This document shows, piece after piece, positions 1 to 10,116 of a DNA stretch of 64,000 nt. Origin of the DNA: Pseudomonas cremoris. Its GTDB lineage: Bacteria > Pseudomonadota > Gammaproteobacteria > Pseudomonadales > Pseudomonadaceae. The DNA is taken from contig NZ_JAAXCY010000018.1 in assembly GCF_014230465.1 (NCBI RefSeq), positions 1 to 64,000 of the forward strand. Reading direction: 5' to 3'. Made by a program: the position numbers and the translations under genes. Positions within the stretch are counted from its first letter, which is position 1. The number at the start of each line of letters is the position of its first letter. The notes under the pieces were generated by a model that worked only from the letters and a program-made list of their open reading frames with translations, was not told the DNA's origin and did no database searches.

Positions 1-79
1 ATCCCGAACTCAGCAGTGAAACGATGCATCGCCGATGGTAGTGTGGGGTTTCCCCATGTGAGAGTAGGTCATCGTCAAG
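1..79 (+). rRNA. rrf: 5S ribosomal RNA, 3' part only
   Basis: The first 79 bases match the 3' two thirds of a gammaproteobacterial 5S rRNA as I know it: the conserved central block and the closing arm that ends in GTCATCGTCAAG. The 5' end of the gene lies outside the window, so this is the end of an rRNA operon entering from the left. A strong hairpin with a T tract follows 12 bases later. Confidence 0.93.
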
Positions 80-91
80 ATTAAATTCCAG

Positions 92-127
92 AACCCCTGA
101 TTGCTAACGCAGTCAGGGGTTTTGTTT
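92..127 (+). terminator. Rho-independent terminator of the rRNA operon
   Basis: A perfect nine-base stem (AACCCCTGA at 92-100 with TCAGGGGTT at 113-121) encloses a 12-base loop and is followed by T-rich sequence TTGTTTT. It sits directly after 5S rRNA and before recC, so it should end the rRNA transcript. Confidence 0.85.
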
Positions 128-217
128 TGGGCGATCGGAAAGTGCGAACAGGCTCATCACGTGGGCCTTAAATGTTAAAGTCCACGCCTCGATTTTGCTT
201 TTCCCAAGGAAGCCGTT

Positions 218-3200
218 ATGCCGGATGCAACGTCCCTAAGCGCTGGATTCATGGTGGTTCATGGCAACCGCCTAGACGAACTGCGCAGCCTGGTGGTCAG
301 TTGGATGCGCCGCTATCCCTTGGCCCCGCTGGAAAACGAAATCGCCTTGGTGCAAAGCAACGGTATCGCCCAGTGGCTCAAGCTCGCTCTGGCCGAAGAT
401 CCCGAAGACGATGACATGGGCGGCTGCGGCATTGCCGCTGCGATCGACGTGCAGCTTCCAGGCAGCTTTATGTGGCAGCTTTATCGTATGGTCTTGGGAC
501 GTGACGAAATTCCACCCAAGTCCCTGCTCGATAAGGCCCCACTGACCTGGCGCCTGATGCGACTGCTACCGGAGCTTATCGATCAGCCGCATTTCGAGCC
601 GCTGCAGCGCTTCCTCACGCACGACACCGATCTGCGCAAACGCTACCAACTCGCCGAGCGCCTGGCGGACCTCTTCGACCAATACCAGGTCTATCGCGCC
701 GATTGGTTGGAAGATTGGGCCGCGGGCCGTCACCAGCTGCGCAATGGTCGCGGTGAATCCAAACCACTCAATCCGGCCAACTGCTGGCAAGCTGAACTAT
801 GGCGCGCGCTGCTGCTGGATGTGGGCGAAGAAGGCATGGCTGAAAGCCGTGCGGGCGTGCATCAGCGTTTTATCGAACGCATCAATACCTTAGAGAAAGC
901 CCCTCCAGGCCTGCCTTCCCGGGTCATCGTCTTTGGTATTTCCTCGTTGCCAGCGCAAGCGTTGGAGGCCCTTGCCGGCCTAGCGAGATTCAGCCAAGTG
1001 CTGCTGTGTGTACACAACCCTTGCCGCCACCACTGGTCCGACATCGTCGCCGACAAAGACCTACTGCGTAATGAATACAAACGCCAAGCGCGCAAAGCCG
1101 GCATGCCGGTCACCATCGACCCGCAAATCCTGCACCAGCACGCTCATCCACTTCTGGCGGCCTGGGGCAAACAAGGTCGCGACTACATCAGCCTGTTGGA
1201 CAGCTACGACGATCCCAGCAGCTACCGCGCCGCATTCCGTGATGGCCGCATCGACCTGTTCAGTGACAGTGTCCCCACCACGCTGCTAAACCAGCTCCAG
1301 GACGATATCCTCGAACTGCGTCCCCTTAATGAAACCCGCGATCTATGGCCCGCCGTCGATTTGGAGCAGGACACCTCCATCCGGTTCCATATCGCCCACA
1401 GCGCCCAGCGCGAGGTGGAAATCCTCCACGATCAACTGCTCCAACGCTTCAGCGCGAACCCCGCACTGCGCCCTCGGGACATCATCGTCATGGTTCCCGA
1501 CGTCGACAGTTATGCCCCGCACATTCGTGCTGTATTCGGCCAACTGGAAAGAAGTGATCCCCGCTTCATCCCCTTCACGTTGACAGACCAAGGCCAGCGG
1601 GGCCGCGATCCTTTGCTAATTGCCGTTGAGCATTTGCTCAAACTCCCGGACAGTCGCTTCCCCGTCAGTGAAATTCTCGACCTGCTCGACGTCCCGGCCT
1701 TGCGTGAACGCTTCGCCATCAAGGAGCGCGACCTGCCCACGCTGCACCGCTGGATCGAAGGCGCTGGCATTCGTTGGGGTCTCAACGCCGAGCAACGCGC
1801 GGGTCTTGGCCTACCCAATGAACTGGAGCAGAACAGCTGGCGATTTGGCCTGCGCCGGATGTTGTTAGGTTACGCCGTCGGCACGGGTGCAGCCTGCGAA
1901 GGCATAGAACCCTACGATGAAATCGGTGGCCTCGACGCCGCGCTGATCGGGCCATTGGTAGCTTTACTCGACGCCCTCAATGACGCACACCAAGCGTTGT
2001 CCCAGCCAGCGTCGCCCCCCGAATGGGGCGAACGTCTACAGCGCCTCATGCAGTTGTTCTTCCTGCCCAGCAGCGAACATGACGACTACCTGCTGGACCA
2101 GCTTGAGCAGCTCAGGGAAACATGGCTGGAAACCTGCGAATCCGTTGGACTGCAGGATGAGTTACCGCTCACCGTAGTCCGTGAGGCGTGGTTGGCCGGC
2201 CTGGATCAGGGGCGTTTGTCTCAGCGCTTCCTCGCCGGTGCTGTCAATTTTTGCACTTTGATGCCCATGCGTGCGATCCCGTTCAAGCTCGTTTGCCTAC
2301 TAGGCATGAATGACGGTGATTACCCGCGTGCACAACCGCCCCTGGACTTCGACTTGATGGGCAGCGACTACCGCCCCGGCGACCGCTCACGCCGCGAAGA
2401 CGACCGCTACTTGCTGCTGGAAGCGCTGCTTTCCGCCCGCGACCAGCTCTACATCAGTTGGGTTGGCCGTAGCATTCGCGACAACAGTGACCGTCCGGCC
2501 TCGGTCCTGATCGGCCAACTGCGCGATCACTTAGCCAGTGGCTGGCACCTTGCGACCAGCGACGAATCGCTGGTCGATGCCATGACCCAGGAGCATCCGC
2601 TGCAACCTTTCAGTGCCCGCTATTTCCACGCAGGCGACCCACTCTTCAGCTACGCCCGCGAATGGCAGTTGCTCCACGAAGCGCAAGAGGCCAGCCCACA
2701 AGAAGACGAGCTGCCACAGCACCATCAGGAAGAACCCTTGACCCTTGGCCAACTGCAGGACTTCCTGCGCAGCCCGGTCAAACATTTCTTCAGCCAACGT
2801 CTGAAAGTGTTCTTCGAAGCCGCCGAAGTGCCGTTGGCTGATGAAGAGCCCTTCGTCCTCGACGCACTGCAACGCTACAGCCTGAGCGACAGCCTGCTGA
2901 ACGCCGCATTGAGCCAGCCCGACCGACTCGACCAAGCCCTCGACGCCCAGGCTCGGCGTCTGCAAGGCAGCGGCTTGTTGCCGATGGTTGGTTTTGGCGA
3001 ATGCTTGCGCAACGAGCTGATCGAGCCCTTGCCCGATCTGTTGCAGCGTTACCAACAACTGCTAGCCCTTTGGCCGACGCCGCACACCGGCGCAGAGCCG
3101 ATCAGTTTCGAGCATCAAGGCATCCAGTTAGAGGGGTGGGTCAGCGGCCTGCACCGACGCAGTGATGGCGGCTTGCTAAGTGTCACCACCATCCCCAACA

Positions 3201-3670
3201 GTATCGGCTCGATCAAGAGCCGAAAGTGGCATCGCCTGATTCGTCCTTGGGTCAATCACGTGGTCGCCTGCGCCTGCGGCCTGCCGCTGAGCACGGGTTT
3301 GGTAGCCAGCGATGACACCTTGCTACTGCCACCCCTGGAAAAAGCCATCGCCCAGGACATCCTCGGCAACCTGCTGCTGGCCTGGCACGCCGGGATGAAA
3401 AAACCGCTCCCTGTCGCGGTTAAAACCGCGTTTGCGTGGCTCGGTCAAACCGACCCCGCCAAGGCCGAAGCCGCCGCTCATAAAGCCTACGAAGGCGACG
3501 GTGTGAACACCGATGGCGAACGCCGTGAAACCCCAGCGCTCACCCGGCAATTTCCCGACTACGCCGCACTTATTGAAAGCGAAGAGTTCGAAGGCTGGTG
3601 CGAAACCCTGTACCGCCCCCTGATCAACGCTCCATGGCGATCACTCACCAGCCAGGAGGCCGGCGCATGA
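218..3670 (+). CDS. recC: Exodeoxyribonuclease V subunit gamma (RecC)
   Basis: RecC is the Chi-recognition and strand-splitting subunit of the RecBCD helicase-nuclease, which processes double-strand ends for RecA loading. The 1,150-residue length and the opening GFMVVHGNRLDELR are typical of RecC, and the central part keeps the degenerate superfamily-1 helicase fold (for example LLGMNDGDYPR, the stretch that corresponds to helicase motif IV-like sequence in RecC). The ATG at 218 has an AAGGA ribosome site at 206-210. The stop overlaps the recB start by four bases (ATGA), so recC-recB-recD form one translationally coupled operon. Confidence 0.96.
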   Translation: MPDATSLSAGFMVVHGNRLDELRSLVVSWMRRYPLAPLENEIALVQSNGIAQWLKLALAEDPEDDDMGGCGIAAAIDVQLPGSFMWQLYRMVLGRDEIPPKSLLDKAPLTWRLMRLLPELIDQPHFEPLQRFLTHDTDLRKRYQLAERLADLFDQYQVYRADWLEDWAAGRHQLRNGRGESKPLNPANCWQAELWRALLLDVGEEGMAESRAGVHQRFIERINTLEKAPPGLPSRVIVFGISSLPAQALEALAGLARFSQVLLCVHNPCRHHWSDIVADKDLLRNEYKRQARKAGMPVTIDPQILHQHAHPLLAAWGKQGRDYISLLDSYDDPSSYRAAFRDGRIDLFSDSVPTTLLNQLQDDILELRPLNETRDLWPAVDLEQDTSIRFHIAHSAQREVEILHDQLLQRFSANPALRPRDIIVMVPDVDSYAPHIRAVFGQLERSDPRFIPFTLTDQGQRGRDPLLIAVEHLLKLPDSRFPVSEILDLLDVPALRERFAIKERDLPTLHRWIEGAGIRWGLNAEQRAGLGLPNELEQNSWRFGLRRMLLGYAVGTGAACEGIEPYDEIGGLDAALIGPLVALLDALNDAHQALSQPASPPEWGERLQRLMQLFFLPSSEHDDYLLDQLEQLRETWLETCESVGLQDELPLTVVREAWLAGLDQGRLSQRFLAGAVNFCTLMPMRAIPFKLVCLLGMNDGDYPRAQPPLDFDLMGSDYRPGDRSRREDDRYLLLEALLSARDQLYISWVGRSIRDNSDRPASVLIGQLRDHLASGWHLATSDESLVDAMTQEHPLQPFSARYFHAGDPLFSYAREWQLLHEAQEASPQEDELPQHHQEEPLTLGQLQDFLRSPVKHFFSQRLKVFFEAAEVPLADEEPFVLDALQRYSLSDSLLNAALSQPDRLDQALDAQARRLQGSGLLPMVGFGECLRNELIEPLPDLLQRYQQLLALWPTPHTGAEPISFEHQGIQLEGWVSGLHRRSDGGLLSVTTIPNSIGSIKSRKWHRLIRPWVNHVVACACGLPLSTGLVASDDTLLLPPLEKAIAQDILGNLLLAWHAGMKKPLPVAVKTAFAWLGQTDPAKAEAAAHKAYEGDGVNTDGERRETPALTRQFPDYAALIESEEFEGWCETLYRPLINAPWRSLTSQEAGA

Positions 3671-6600
3671 GCAGCAAACCCTTGGCCCTGGCCTTCCCGC
3701 TAAAAGGCAGCCAGCTGATTGAAGCCAGCGCCGGCACCGGTAAAACCTTCACCATTTCGGCGCTCTACTTGCGCTTGGTACTCGGTAACGGTGGTGACGA
3801 GTCAGGTTTCGGCCGCGAATTGCTACCGCCGCAAATCCTCGTAGTGACCTTCACCGACGCCGCCACCAAGGAGCTGCGTGAGCGCATTCGGATCCGCTTG
3901 GCAGAAGCTGCACGGTTCTTCCGTGGTGAAATCGAAAAGCTCGACCCGCTCATCAGCGACCTGCGCGACCAATACCTCCCGGAGCAATGGCCCGCCTGTG
4001 CCAACCACCTGGACATCGCCGCGCAATGGATGGACGAGGCCGCCGTCTCGACCATCCACAGTTGGTGCCAGCGCATGCTGCGCGAACATGCATTCGACAG
4101 TGGGAGCTTGTTCACCCAAACCCTGGAAACCGACCACAGCGACCTGCTCGGCGAAGTGCTGCGCGACTACTGGCGGTTGTTCTGCTACCCGATGCACGAC
4201 GATGCGCTCAACTGGGTACGCAACAACTGGGGCGGCCCTGCTGCGTTGATGCCGCGTGTGCGTGCACTGTTCGGCAGTGATCGGCCCACCGATGAAGCCC
4301 GCGACCCTGCCGAACTGATCAACGCCTGCCTGCAAGAACGCCGTGAAGCGCTAAAAGCACTCAAGGCGCCCTGGCAACAGTGGGCCATCGAGTTGCGCGA
4401 CATTTGCCTGCAAGCCGTGGCCGCCAAAGCGGTGGACGGGCGCAAGATGCAAGCCCGCTACTTTGAACCCTGGTTTGAAAAGATCAGCGCCTGGGCCGCT
4501 GATGAATCCCTGGAAGAACTGGATATCGGCACCGGCTTCACCCGCTTGACGCCCGACGGCATGGCCGAAGCCTGGAAGGGCGAGCCGCCGCACCACCCTG
4601 GCATCGAGGCGATGGCCGGCCTCAAGGCTGCCCTCGACGCATTGCCAACCCCCGACGCCGCCGTGTTGCAACACGCCGCCGGTTGGGTCGGCAAACGCTT
4701 CGAAGAGGAAAAGCGCCGTCGTGCAGAAATGGGCTTCGACGACATGCTGATCCGCCTCAATGCCGCCTTGCGGGCCGAAGGTGGTGAACGACTGGCCAGT
4801 GTGATCCGCGAGCAGTTCCCGGTGGCCCTGATCGATGAATTCCAGGACACCGACCCGGTGCAATACAGCATCTTCGACAGCATCTATCGCATCGAAGAAA
4901 ACCACCTCGACAGTGGCCTGTTCCTGATCGGTGACCCCAAGCAGGCGATCTACGCCTTCCGTGGCGCCGACATCTACACCTACTTGCGCGCACGCCAGTC
5001 CACCACGGGTCGCCACCACACCCTGGGCACCAACTTTCGCTCCAGCCACGCGATGGTCGCTGCGGTGAACCATGTGTTCCAGCGCGCGGAAACCGGCCGT
5101 GGTGCATTCCTGTTCCGCGAGTCGGATGGCACCAACCCGGTACCGTTCCAGTCGGTGCTCTCCCAAGGCCGCAAGGAGCAGTTGCAAGTCGATGGCCAAA
5201 CGCTGCCCGCAATGAACCTTTGGCACTTGCCCACTGATCAGCCGATTTCCAACGTGGTGTATCGCCAACAACTGGCTGCGGCCTGTGCCACACAAATTGT
5301 TGGCCTGCTCAACGGTGGGCAGCAGGGGAGCGCTGGTTTCCTACAGCCCGACGGTAGCTTCAACGGCGTACTGCCGTCAGACATCGCCATCCTCGTACGC
5401 GACGGGAAGGAAGCTCAGGCCGTGCGCGCCGAACTGGCCGCGCGTGGCGTGCGCAGCGTGTACCTGTCCGACAAGGACTCGGTCTTCGCCGCCCAAGAGG
5501 CCCACGACCTATTGGCATGGCTCAAAGCCTGTGCCGAGCCTGACGTCGAGCGCCCCCTGCGCGCCGCGCTCGCTTGCGTCACGCTGAACCTGTCACTGCC
5601 CGAGCTTGAGCGTCTGAATCAGGACGAGCTCGCGTGGGAAACCCGCGTGATGCAGTTCCGTGGCTACCGCGCGATCTGGCGTACCCAAGGTGTGCTGCCG
5701 ATGCTGCGGCGCTTGCTTCACGACTTCAAACTGCCGCAAACCCTGATCGCCCGCAGCGACGGCGAGCGCGTGCTGACCAACCTGTTGCACCTCAGCGAAC
5801 TGCTGCAACAGGCCGCTTCGGAACTCGACGGCGAACAGGCGCTGATCCGTCACCTGGCCGAACACCTGGCGCTGTCGGGGCAGGCCGGTGAGGAGCAGAT
5901 CCTGCGCCTGGAAAGCGATGAGCAACTGGTCAAGGTCGTCACCATTCACAAGTCCAAGGGCTTGGAGTACGACCTGGTTTTCCTGCCCTTCATCTGCTCG
6001 GCCAAACCGGTGGATGGCAGCCGGTTGCCCCTTCACTACCACGATGAAAATGGCCGCTCCCAAGTCAGCCTGCGCCCGACTGCCGAGTTGATCGCCCAGG
6101 CTGACGATGAACGTCTCGCCGAAGACCTGCGTTTGTTCTATGTGGCGCTGACTCGCGCCAAGCACGCCTGTTGGCTGGGCATCGCCGACCTCAAGCGTGG
6201 CAACAGCAACAGCTCGGTATTGCATCTGTCTGCCGTGGGCTACCTGCTCGGCGCCGGCGCATCACTGGGCGAGTCCACTGGCTTGACGCGTTGGCTGCTG
6301 GATCTGCAGGAAGGCTGCCCGGCGATCCATTACGCGCAGGTGCCTGACGCCCAGGACATCCAGTTCCATCCGCCCCGTAACGAAGCCACCTTGCTCGCGC
6401 CCTTGCTACCCACACGCAAGGCCGCTGAAAACTGGTGGATCGCGTCCTACAGCGCCCTGCGCATTGGCGACAGCATGAGCGCCGCCACGCTTGAGGCACC
6501 GGAAAGCCCACAGGCCCAGAAGCTGTTCGATGACGAGCGTCTTGACCCGGACGCGCCTCGCGAAGTGGCTGCGTCCGGCGGCGATATTCACCGTTTCCCA

Positions 6601-7341
6601 CGCGGTCCGAACCCGGGGACGTTCCTTCATGGCCTGCTGGAATGGGCCGGTGGAGAGGGCTTCAACGTCACCCCGCAAGACATCGAAAACGCCGTAGGCG
6701 CCCGTTGCAACCGACGTAACTGGGAAGGCTGGATCCCCACCCTCAGCGGCTGGCTGGGCCACTTGCTGCAAACGCCGCTGACGGTGGATAACGACCGCGT
6801 CACCCTCAGCAGTCTGCAGCAGTACCAGATCGAGATGGAGTTCTGGTTCGCCAGCCACAAAGTCGACGTACTCGCCCTCGACAAACGGGTGTGTCAGCAC
6901 ACCCACAATGGCGTGTCCCGTGTCGCCGCTGAACCCGTACTGCTCAACGGCATGTTCAAGGGTTTCATCGACCTGACTTTCGAGCACGACGGCCGTTACT
7001 ACGTGGCGGATTACAAATCCAACTGGCTTGGTCCTGACGATTCAGCCTACACCCAGGACGCCATGGAACAGTCGATCCTTGATCATCGGTACGACCTGCA
7101 ATACGTCCTTTACCTACTGGCCCTGCACCGCCAGCTTAAGGCGCGGCTGCCGGACTACGACTATGACCGCCACATCGGCGGGGCGCTGTACCTGTTCCTT
7201 CGCGGTACTCAGTCCGCCAGCCATGGCGCGTATTTCACCCGTCCACCACGGGAACTGATCGAGAGCCTGGACCTGATGTTCCAAGGCAAACCCATCCCGC
7301 CCAAGGCCGAACCCGCCTGGGAACAAGGAGTCCTGCTATGA
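3667..7341 (+). CDS. recB: Exodeoxyribonuclease V subunit beta (RecB helicase-nuclease)
   Basis: RecB is the 3'-5' helicase and the only nuclease of RecBCD. The 1,224-residue protein has a Walker A motif EASAGTGKT near residues 19-27, a DEFQDTD Walker B motif near residue 390, helicase motif VVTIHKSKGLEYD near residue 760, FYVALTRAK near 820, and a C-terminal nuclease domain with the catalytic ADYKSN motif near residue 1115. An open frame extends upstream to 3598 inside recC, but the ATG at 3667 overlaps the recC stop as ATGA and gives the canonical N terminus. It overlaps recD by ATGA as well. Confidence 0.96.
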   Translation: MSSKPLALAFPLKGSQLIEASAGTGKTFTISALYLRLVLGNGGDESGFGRELLPPQILVVTFTDAATKELRERIRIRLAEAARFFRGEIEKLDPLISDLRDQYLPEQWPACANHLDIAAQWMDEAAVSTIHSWCQRMLREHAFDSGSLFTQTLETDHSDLLGEVLRDYWRLFCYPMHDDALNWVRNNWGGPAALMPRVRALFGSDRPTDEARDPAELINACLQERREALKALKAPWQQWAIELRDICLQAVAAKAVDGRKMQARYFEPWFEKISAWAADESLEELDIGTGFTRLTPDGMAEAWKGEPPHHPGIEAMAGLKAALDALPTPDAAVLQHAAGWVGKRFEEEKRRRAEMGFDDMLIRLNAALRAEGGERLASVIREQFPVALIDEFQDTDPVQYSIFDSIYRIEENHLDSGLFLIGDPKQAIYAFRGADIYTYLRARQSTTGRHHTLGTNFRSSHAMVAAVNHVFQRAETGRGAFLFRESDGTNPVPFQSVLSQGRKEQLQVDGQTLPAMNLWHLPTDQPISNVVYRQQLAAACATQIVGLLNGGQQGSAGFLQPDGSFNGVLPSDIAILVRDGKEAQAVRAELAARGVRSVYLSDKDSVFAAQEAHDLLAWLKACAEPDVERPLRAALACVTLNLSLPELERLNQDELAWETRVMQFRGYRAIWRTQGVLPMLRRLLHDFKLPQTLIARSDGERVLTNLLHLSELLQQAASELDGEQALIRHLAEHLALSGQAGEEQILRLESDEQLVKVVTIHKSKGLEYDLVFLPFICSAKPVDGSRLPLHYHDENGRSQVSLRPTAELIAQADDERLAEDLRLFYVALTRAKHACWLGIADLKRGNSNSSVLHLSAVGYLLGAGASLGESTGLTRWLLDLQEGCPAIHYAQVPDAQDIQFHPPRNEATLLAPLLPTRKAAENWWIASYSALRIGDSMSAATLEAPESPQAQKLFDDERLDPDAPREVAASGGDIHRFPRGPNPGTFLHGLLEWAGGEGFNVTPQDIENAVGARCNRRNWEGWIPTLSGWLGHLLQTPLTVDNDRVTLSSLQQYQIEMEFWFASHKVDVLALDKRVCQHTHNGVSRVAAEPVLLNGMFKGFIDLTFEHDGRYYVADYKSNWLGPDDSAYTQDAMEQSILDHRYDLQYVLYLLALHRQLKARLPDYDYDRHIGGALYLFLRGTQSASHGAYFTRPPRELIESLDLMFQGKPIPPKAEPAWEQGVLL

Positions 7342-9407
7342 GCCTGTCGCCGCTACCGCTTGAGGCGTTGATGCCCCTCAGCCGCGCCGCCGACCTGGTG
7401 CAACTGCTGGAACGCTGGGTTGACCGTGGCTGGTTACGCGCCTTGGACAAAGCCTTCGTCGGCTTCCTGCACGAACTCGATCCACAGGCCGATCCGTTGG
7501 TGCTGCTGGCGGCGGCGCTGACCAGCCACCAATTGGGCCACGGCCACGTGTGCCTCGACCTGTTCGAAACCCTAAAGGCACCGGACTTTGCGCTGTCATT
7601 GCCGCCCGAAGGCGACCTGCAAACCGGCGCCATGCTGCTGCCCTCGCAACTGCTCGACGGCCTCGACGGCACCCACTGGTGCCAGGCCTTGGCGTCCAGT
7701 CACCTGGTTGCGCTGGCGGGCGATGGCAGTGAGTCCGCTCAGAGTCGTCCGTTGGTGCTGTCCGGCACGCGCCTGTACCTGCGCCGTTATTGGACCTACG
7801 AGCGGCGCATCGATACAGCCTTGCGCTTGCGCCTTGCCACCCAGGAAAGCGTCGCCGCCGACCTGCCTCAGCGCCTCAATAGCCTGTTCAACCAACCGCC
7901 GCCCGATGGTGTGATCGACTGGCAAAAGCTCGCCTGCGCCCTGGCCACTCGCGGTGCATTCAGCATCGTCACCGGTGGCCCCGGTACTGGCAAGACCACT
8001 ACCGTGGTGCGCCTGCTTGCCTTGCTGCAAGCACCCGCCGTGGAAGCCGGTAGCCCGCTGCGCATTCGCCTGGCCGCGCCAACCGGTAAAGCCGCTGCAC
8101 GCCTTACCGAGTCCATCAGCCAGCAAGTGCAATCGCTGACGGTGCCGGACAATGTGCGGGAAAAAATTCCGACGCAAGTCACCACCGTTCACCGTCTGTT
8201 AGGTAGCCGACCGGGCACGCGTCACTTCCGTCATCACATCGGTAACCCGTTGCCGCTGGATGTGCTGGTGGTGGACGAAGCCTCGATGATCGACCTGGAA
8301 ATGATGGCCAACCTGCTGGACGCTTTGCCGCCCCATGCACGCCTGGTGCTGCTGGGGGACAAGGATCAGCTCGCCTCGGTAGAGGCAGGCGCCGTGCTCG
8401 GTGACTTGTGTCGCGACGCCGAGGCTGGCTGGTACAGCCCCGAGACTCGCCAATGGCTGCAAGCCGTCAGCGGTGAAGACCTTAGTGCAAGCGGGCTGCA
8501 GGAAGACCTCGACGGCACTCATCCCCTGGCCCAACAAGTGGTGATGTTGCGTTACTCGCGGCGTTTCGGCGAAGGCAGCGGCATTGGCCAGCTGGCGCGC
8601 TGGGTCAACCAGCAGAACGCTGAAGAGGCCCGTAAATTATTGGCCGCGCGTACCTATAAAGACCTGTTCTGCATCAGCCTCAAAGGTGAGCACGACCCCG
8701 CATTGGAGCGCCTGGTACTGGACGGCCAGGGCGACGGTGCCCAGGGCTATCGCTACTACCTCAACCTGTTGCAAAGCGCGCGGCCAGGCCTCGACACGCC
8801 GCGCGAGGATCACGCTTGGACCCACTGGGCGCAACAACTGTTGCAAGCCTTCGACGCGTTCCAACTGCTTTGCGCCGTACGCAAAGGCCCTTGGGGTGTG
8901 GAAGGGCTGAACCTGCGCATCACCGACGCCTTGCGCAAAGTGCGGTTGATCGAAGGCGATGAGCAATGGTACGAAGGCCGCCCGGTGCTGATGACACGCA
9001 ACGATTACGGCCTGGGCTTGATGAACGGTGATATCGGCATCGCCCTCAAGCTGCCGGAAAGCGACGGTGGCCCCCAGGTGTTGCGTGTGGCCTTCCCGCG
9101 TAACGATGGTCAGGGCGGTGTGCGTTTCGTGTTGCCCAGCCGGCTCAACGATGTGGAAACCGTGTACGCCATGACCGTGCACAAATCCCAGGGCTCCGAA
9201 TTCACCCACACCGCGCTGATCCTGCCGGATGCATTGAACCCGGTACTCACCAAAGAGTTGATCTACACCGGCATCACCCGGGCCAAGCGTTGGTTCAGCC
9301 TGATCGAACCCCGTGGCGGCGTGTTTGAGGAGGCGGTGCGACGCAAGGTCAAGCGCTTGAGTGGGTTGATGCTGGAGCTGGGGCATGAACCGGGAAAAAC
9401 TGACTGA
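7338..9407 (+). CDS. recD: Exodeoxyribonuclease V subunit alpha (RecD helicase)
   Basis: RecD is the fast 5'-3' helicase of RecBCD. The 689-residue protein has a Walker A motif GGPGTGKTTT near residues 213-222, Walker B VVDEAS near 312, and the C-terminal AMTVHKSQGSEF and YTGITRAK motifs of superfamily 1B helicases. It starts on the ATGA overlap with recB and is the last gene of the operon; a terminator hairpin lies about 55 bases downstream. Confidence 0.96.
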   Translation: MSLSPLPLEALMPLSRAADLVQLLERWVDRGWLRALDKAFVGFLHELDPQADPLVLLAAALTSHQLGHGHVCLDLFETLKAPDFALSLPPEGDLQTGAMLLPSQLLDGLDGTHWCQALASSHLVALAGDGSESAQSRPLVLSGTRLYLRRYWTYERRIDTALRLRLATQESVAADLPQRLNSLFNQPPPDGVIDWQKLACALATRGAFSIVTGGPGTGKTTTVVRLLALLQAPAVEAGSPLRIRLAAPTGKAAARLTESISQQVQSLTVPDNVREKIPTQVTTVHRLLGSRPGTRHFRHHIGNPLPLDVLVVDEASMIDLEMMANLLDALPPHARLVLLGDKDQLASVEAGAVLGDLCRDAEAGWYSPETRQWLQAVSGEDLSASGLQEDLDGTHPLAQQVVMLRYSRRFGEGSGIGQLARWVNQQNAEEARKLLAARTYKDLFCISLKGEHDPALERLVLDGQGDGAQGYRYYLNLLQSARPGLDTPREDHAWTHWAQQLLQAFDAFQLLCAVRKGPWGVEGLNLRITDALRKVRLIEGDEQWYEGRPVLMTRNDYGLGLMNGDIGIALKLPESDGGPQVLRVAFPRNDGQGGVRFVLPSRLNDVETVYAMTVHKSQGSEFTHTALILPDALNPVLTKELIYTGITRAKRWFSLIEPRGGVFEEAVRRKVKRLSGLMLELGHEPGKTD

Positions 9408-9461
9408 TAGGTCATGCAATATTTCTGATTCAGCCGTCTGAATTTTCTGAAAAAATAGCGG

Positions 9462-9494
9462 CCCTCGCGAAGACCTACTCTTCGCGGGGTTTTC
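9462..9494 (+). terminator. Terminator after recBCD
   Basis: A stem of about eleven bases (CCCTCGCGAAGA at 9462-9473 with TCTTCGCGGGG at 9479-9489) followed by TTTT. It lies between recD and yfiR and separates the two operons. Confidence 0.7.
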
Positions 9495-9549
9495 CGCCGC
9501 TGTGCTATCGTTGCGGCATCATCCAAAAAACACCTGAGAGAATCGCTGC

Positions 9550-10116
9550 ATGAACGTGGCTGTCTCGCCCACAGAGCGCAGTTTGAGCTGGAGACGCATG
9601 TTACTGGTGGCGGTTCTGTGCCTGCTCGCGCCGCGTGCATTTGCCCAAGCACCTAGCCCTGCCGATCACCGCGCCCAAGCGGTGACTCAAGTGGTACTCG
9701 GCATCCTCAGCTACGCCCGTTGGCCGGTGGAGCCTGCGCAATTGCGCTTGTGCATCATCGGGCCCACGCAATACACCGACGATCTGATCAAAGGCACCAC
9801 CCAGGCCACCGGCCGCCCGGTAGTCGTGCAACGCCTGCTAGCCGACCACTCGGATATCGTCAGCGCCTGCGACGCGGTGTACATCGGCAAACTCAGCGCC
9901 AATGAGCGCAGCCAGCTGTTTGCTTCGTTGATCGGCCACCCGGTGCTCAGCATCAGTGAAGGCGGCGACCAGTGCACGGTAGGTAGCCTGTTCTGCCTGC
10001 GGGTGGGCGATGAGCAGGTGTCGTTTGAAGTCAATCTCGACTCAGTGGCGCGCAGTGGCGTGCGCATTCACCCCAGCGTGCTGCAATTGTCCCGTCGCCG
10101 AGTGCCTGCGTCATGA
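9550..10116 (+). CDS. yfiR: YfiR family periplasmic repressor of the YfiN diguanylate cyclase
   Basis: In Pseudomonas YfiR is a soluble periplasmic protein that holds the inner-membrane diguanylate cyclase YfiN inactive. The 188-residue protein begins with a positively charged segment and a hydrophobic stretch ending in AFAQA, a clear signal peptide. The C-terminal half carries CTVGSLFC, the cysteine pair seven residues apart that forms a stabilising disulfide in YfiR, plus two further cysteines (LCIIG, ACDAVY). The stop overlaps the yfiN start by four bases (ATGA), and yfiB follows, giving the usual yfiR-yfiN-yfiB order. Confidence 0.92.
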   Translation: MNVAVSPTERSLSWRRMLLVAVLCLLAPRAFAQAPSPADHRAQAVTQVVLGILSYARWPVEPAQLRLCIIGPTQYTDDLIKGTTQATGRPVVVQRLLADHSDIVSACDAVYIGKLSANERSQLFASLIGHPVLSISEGGDQCTVGSLFCLRVGDEQVSFEVNLDSVARSGVRIHPSVLQLSRRRVPAS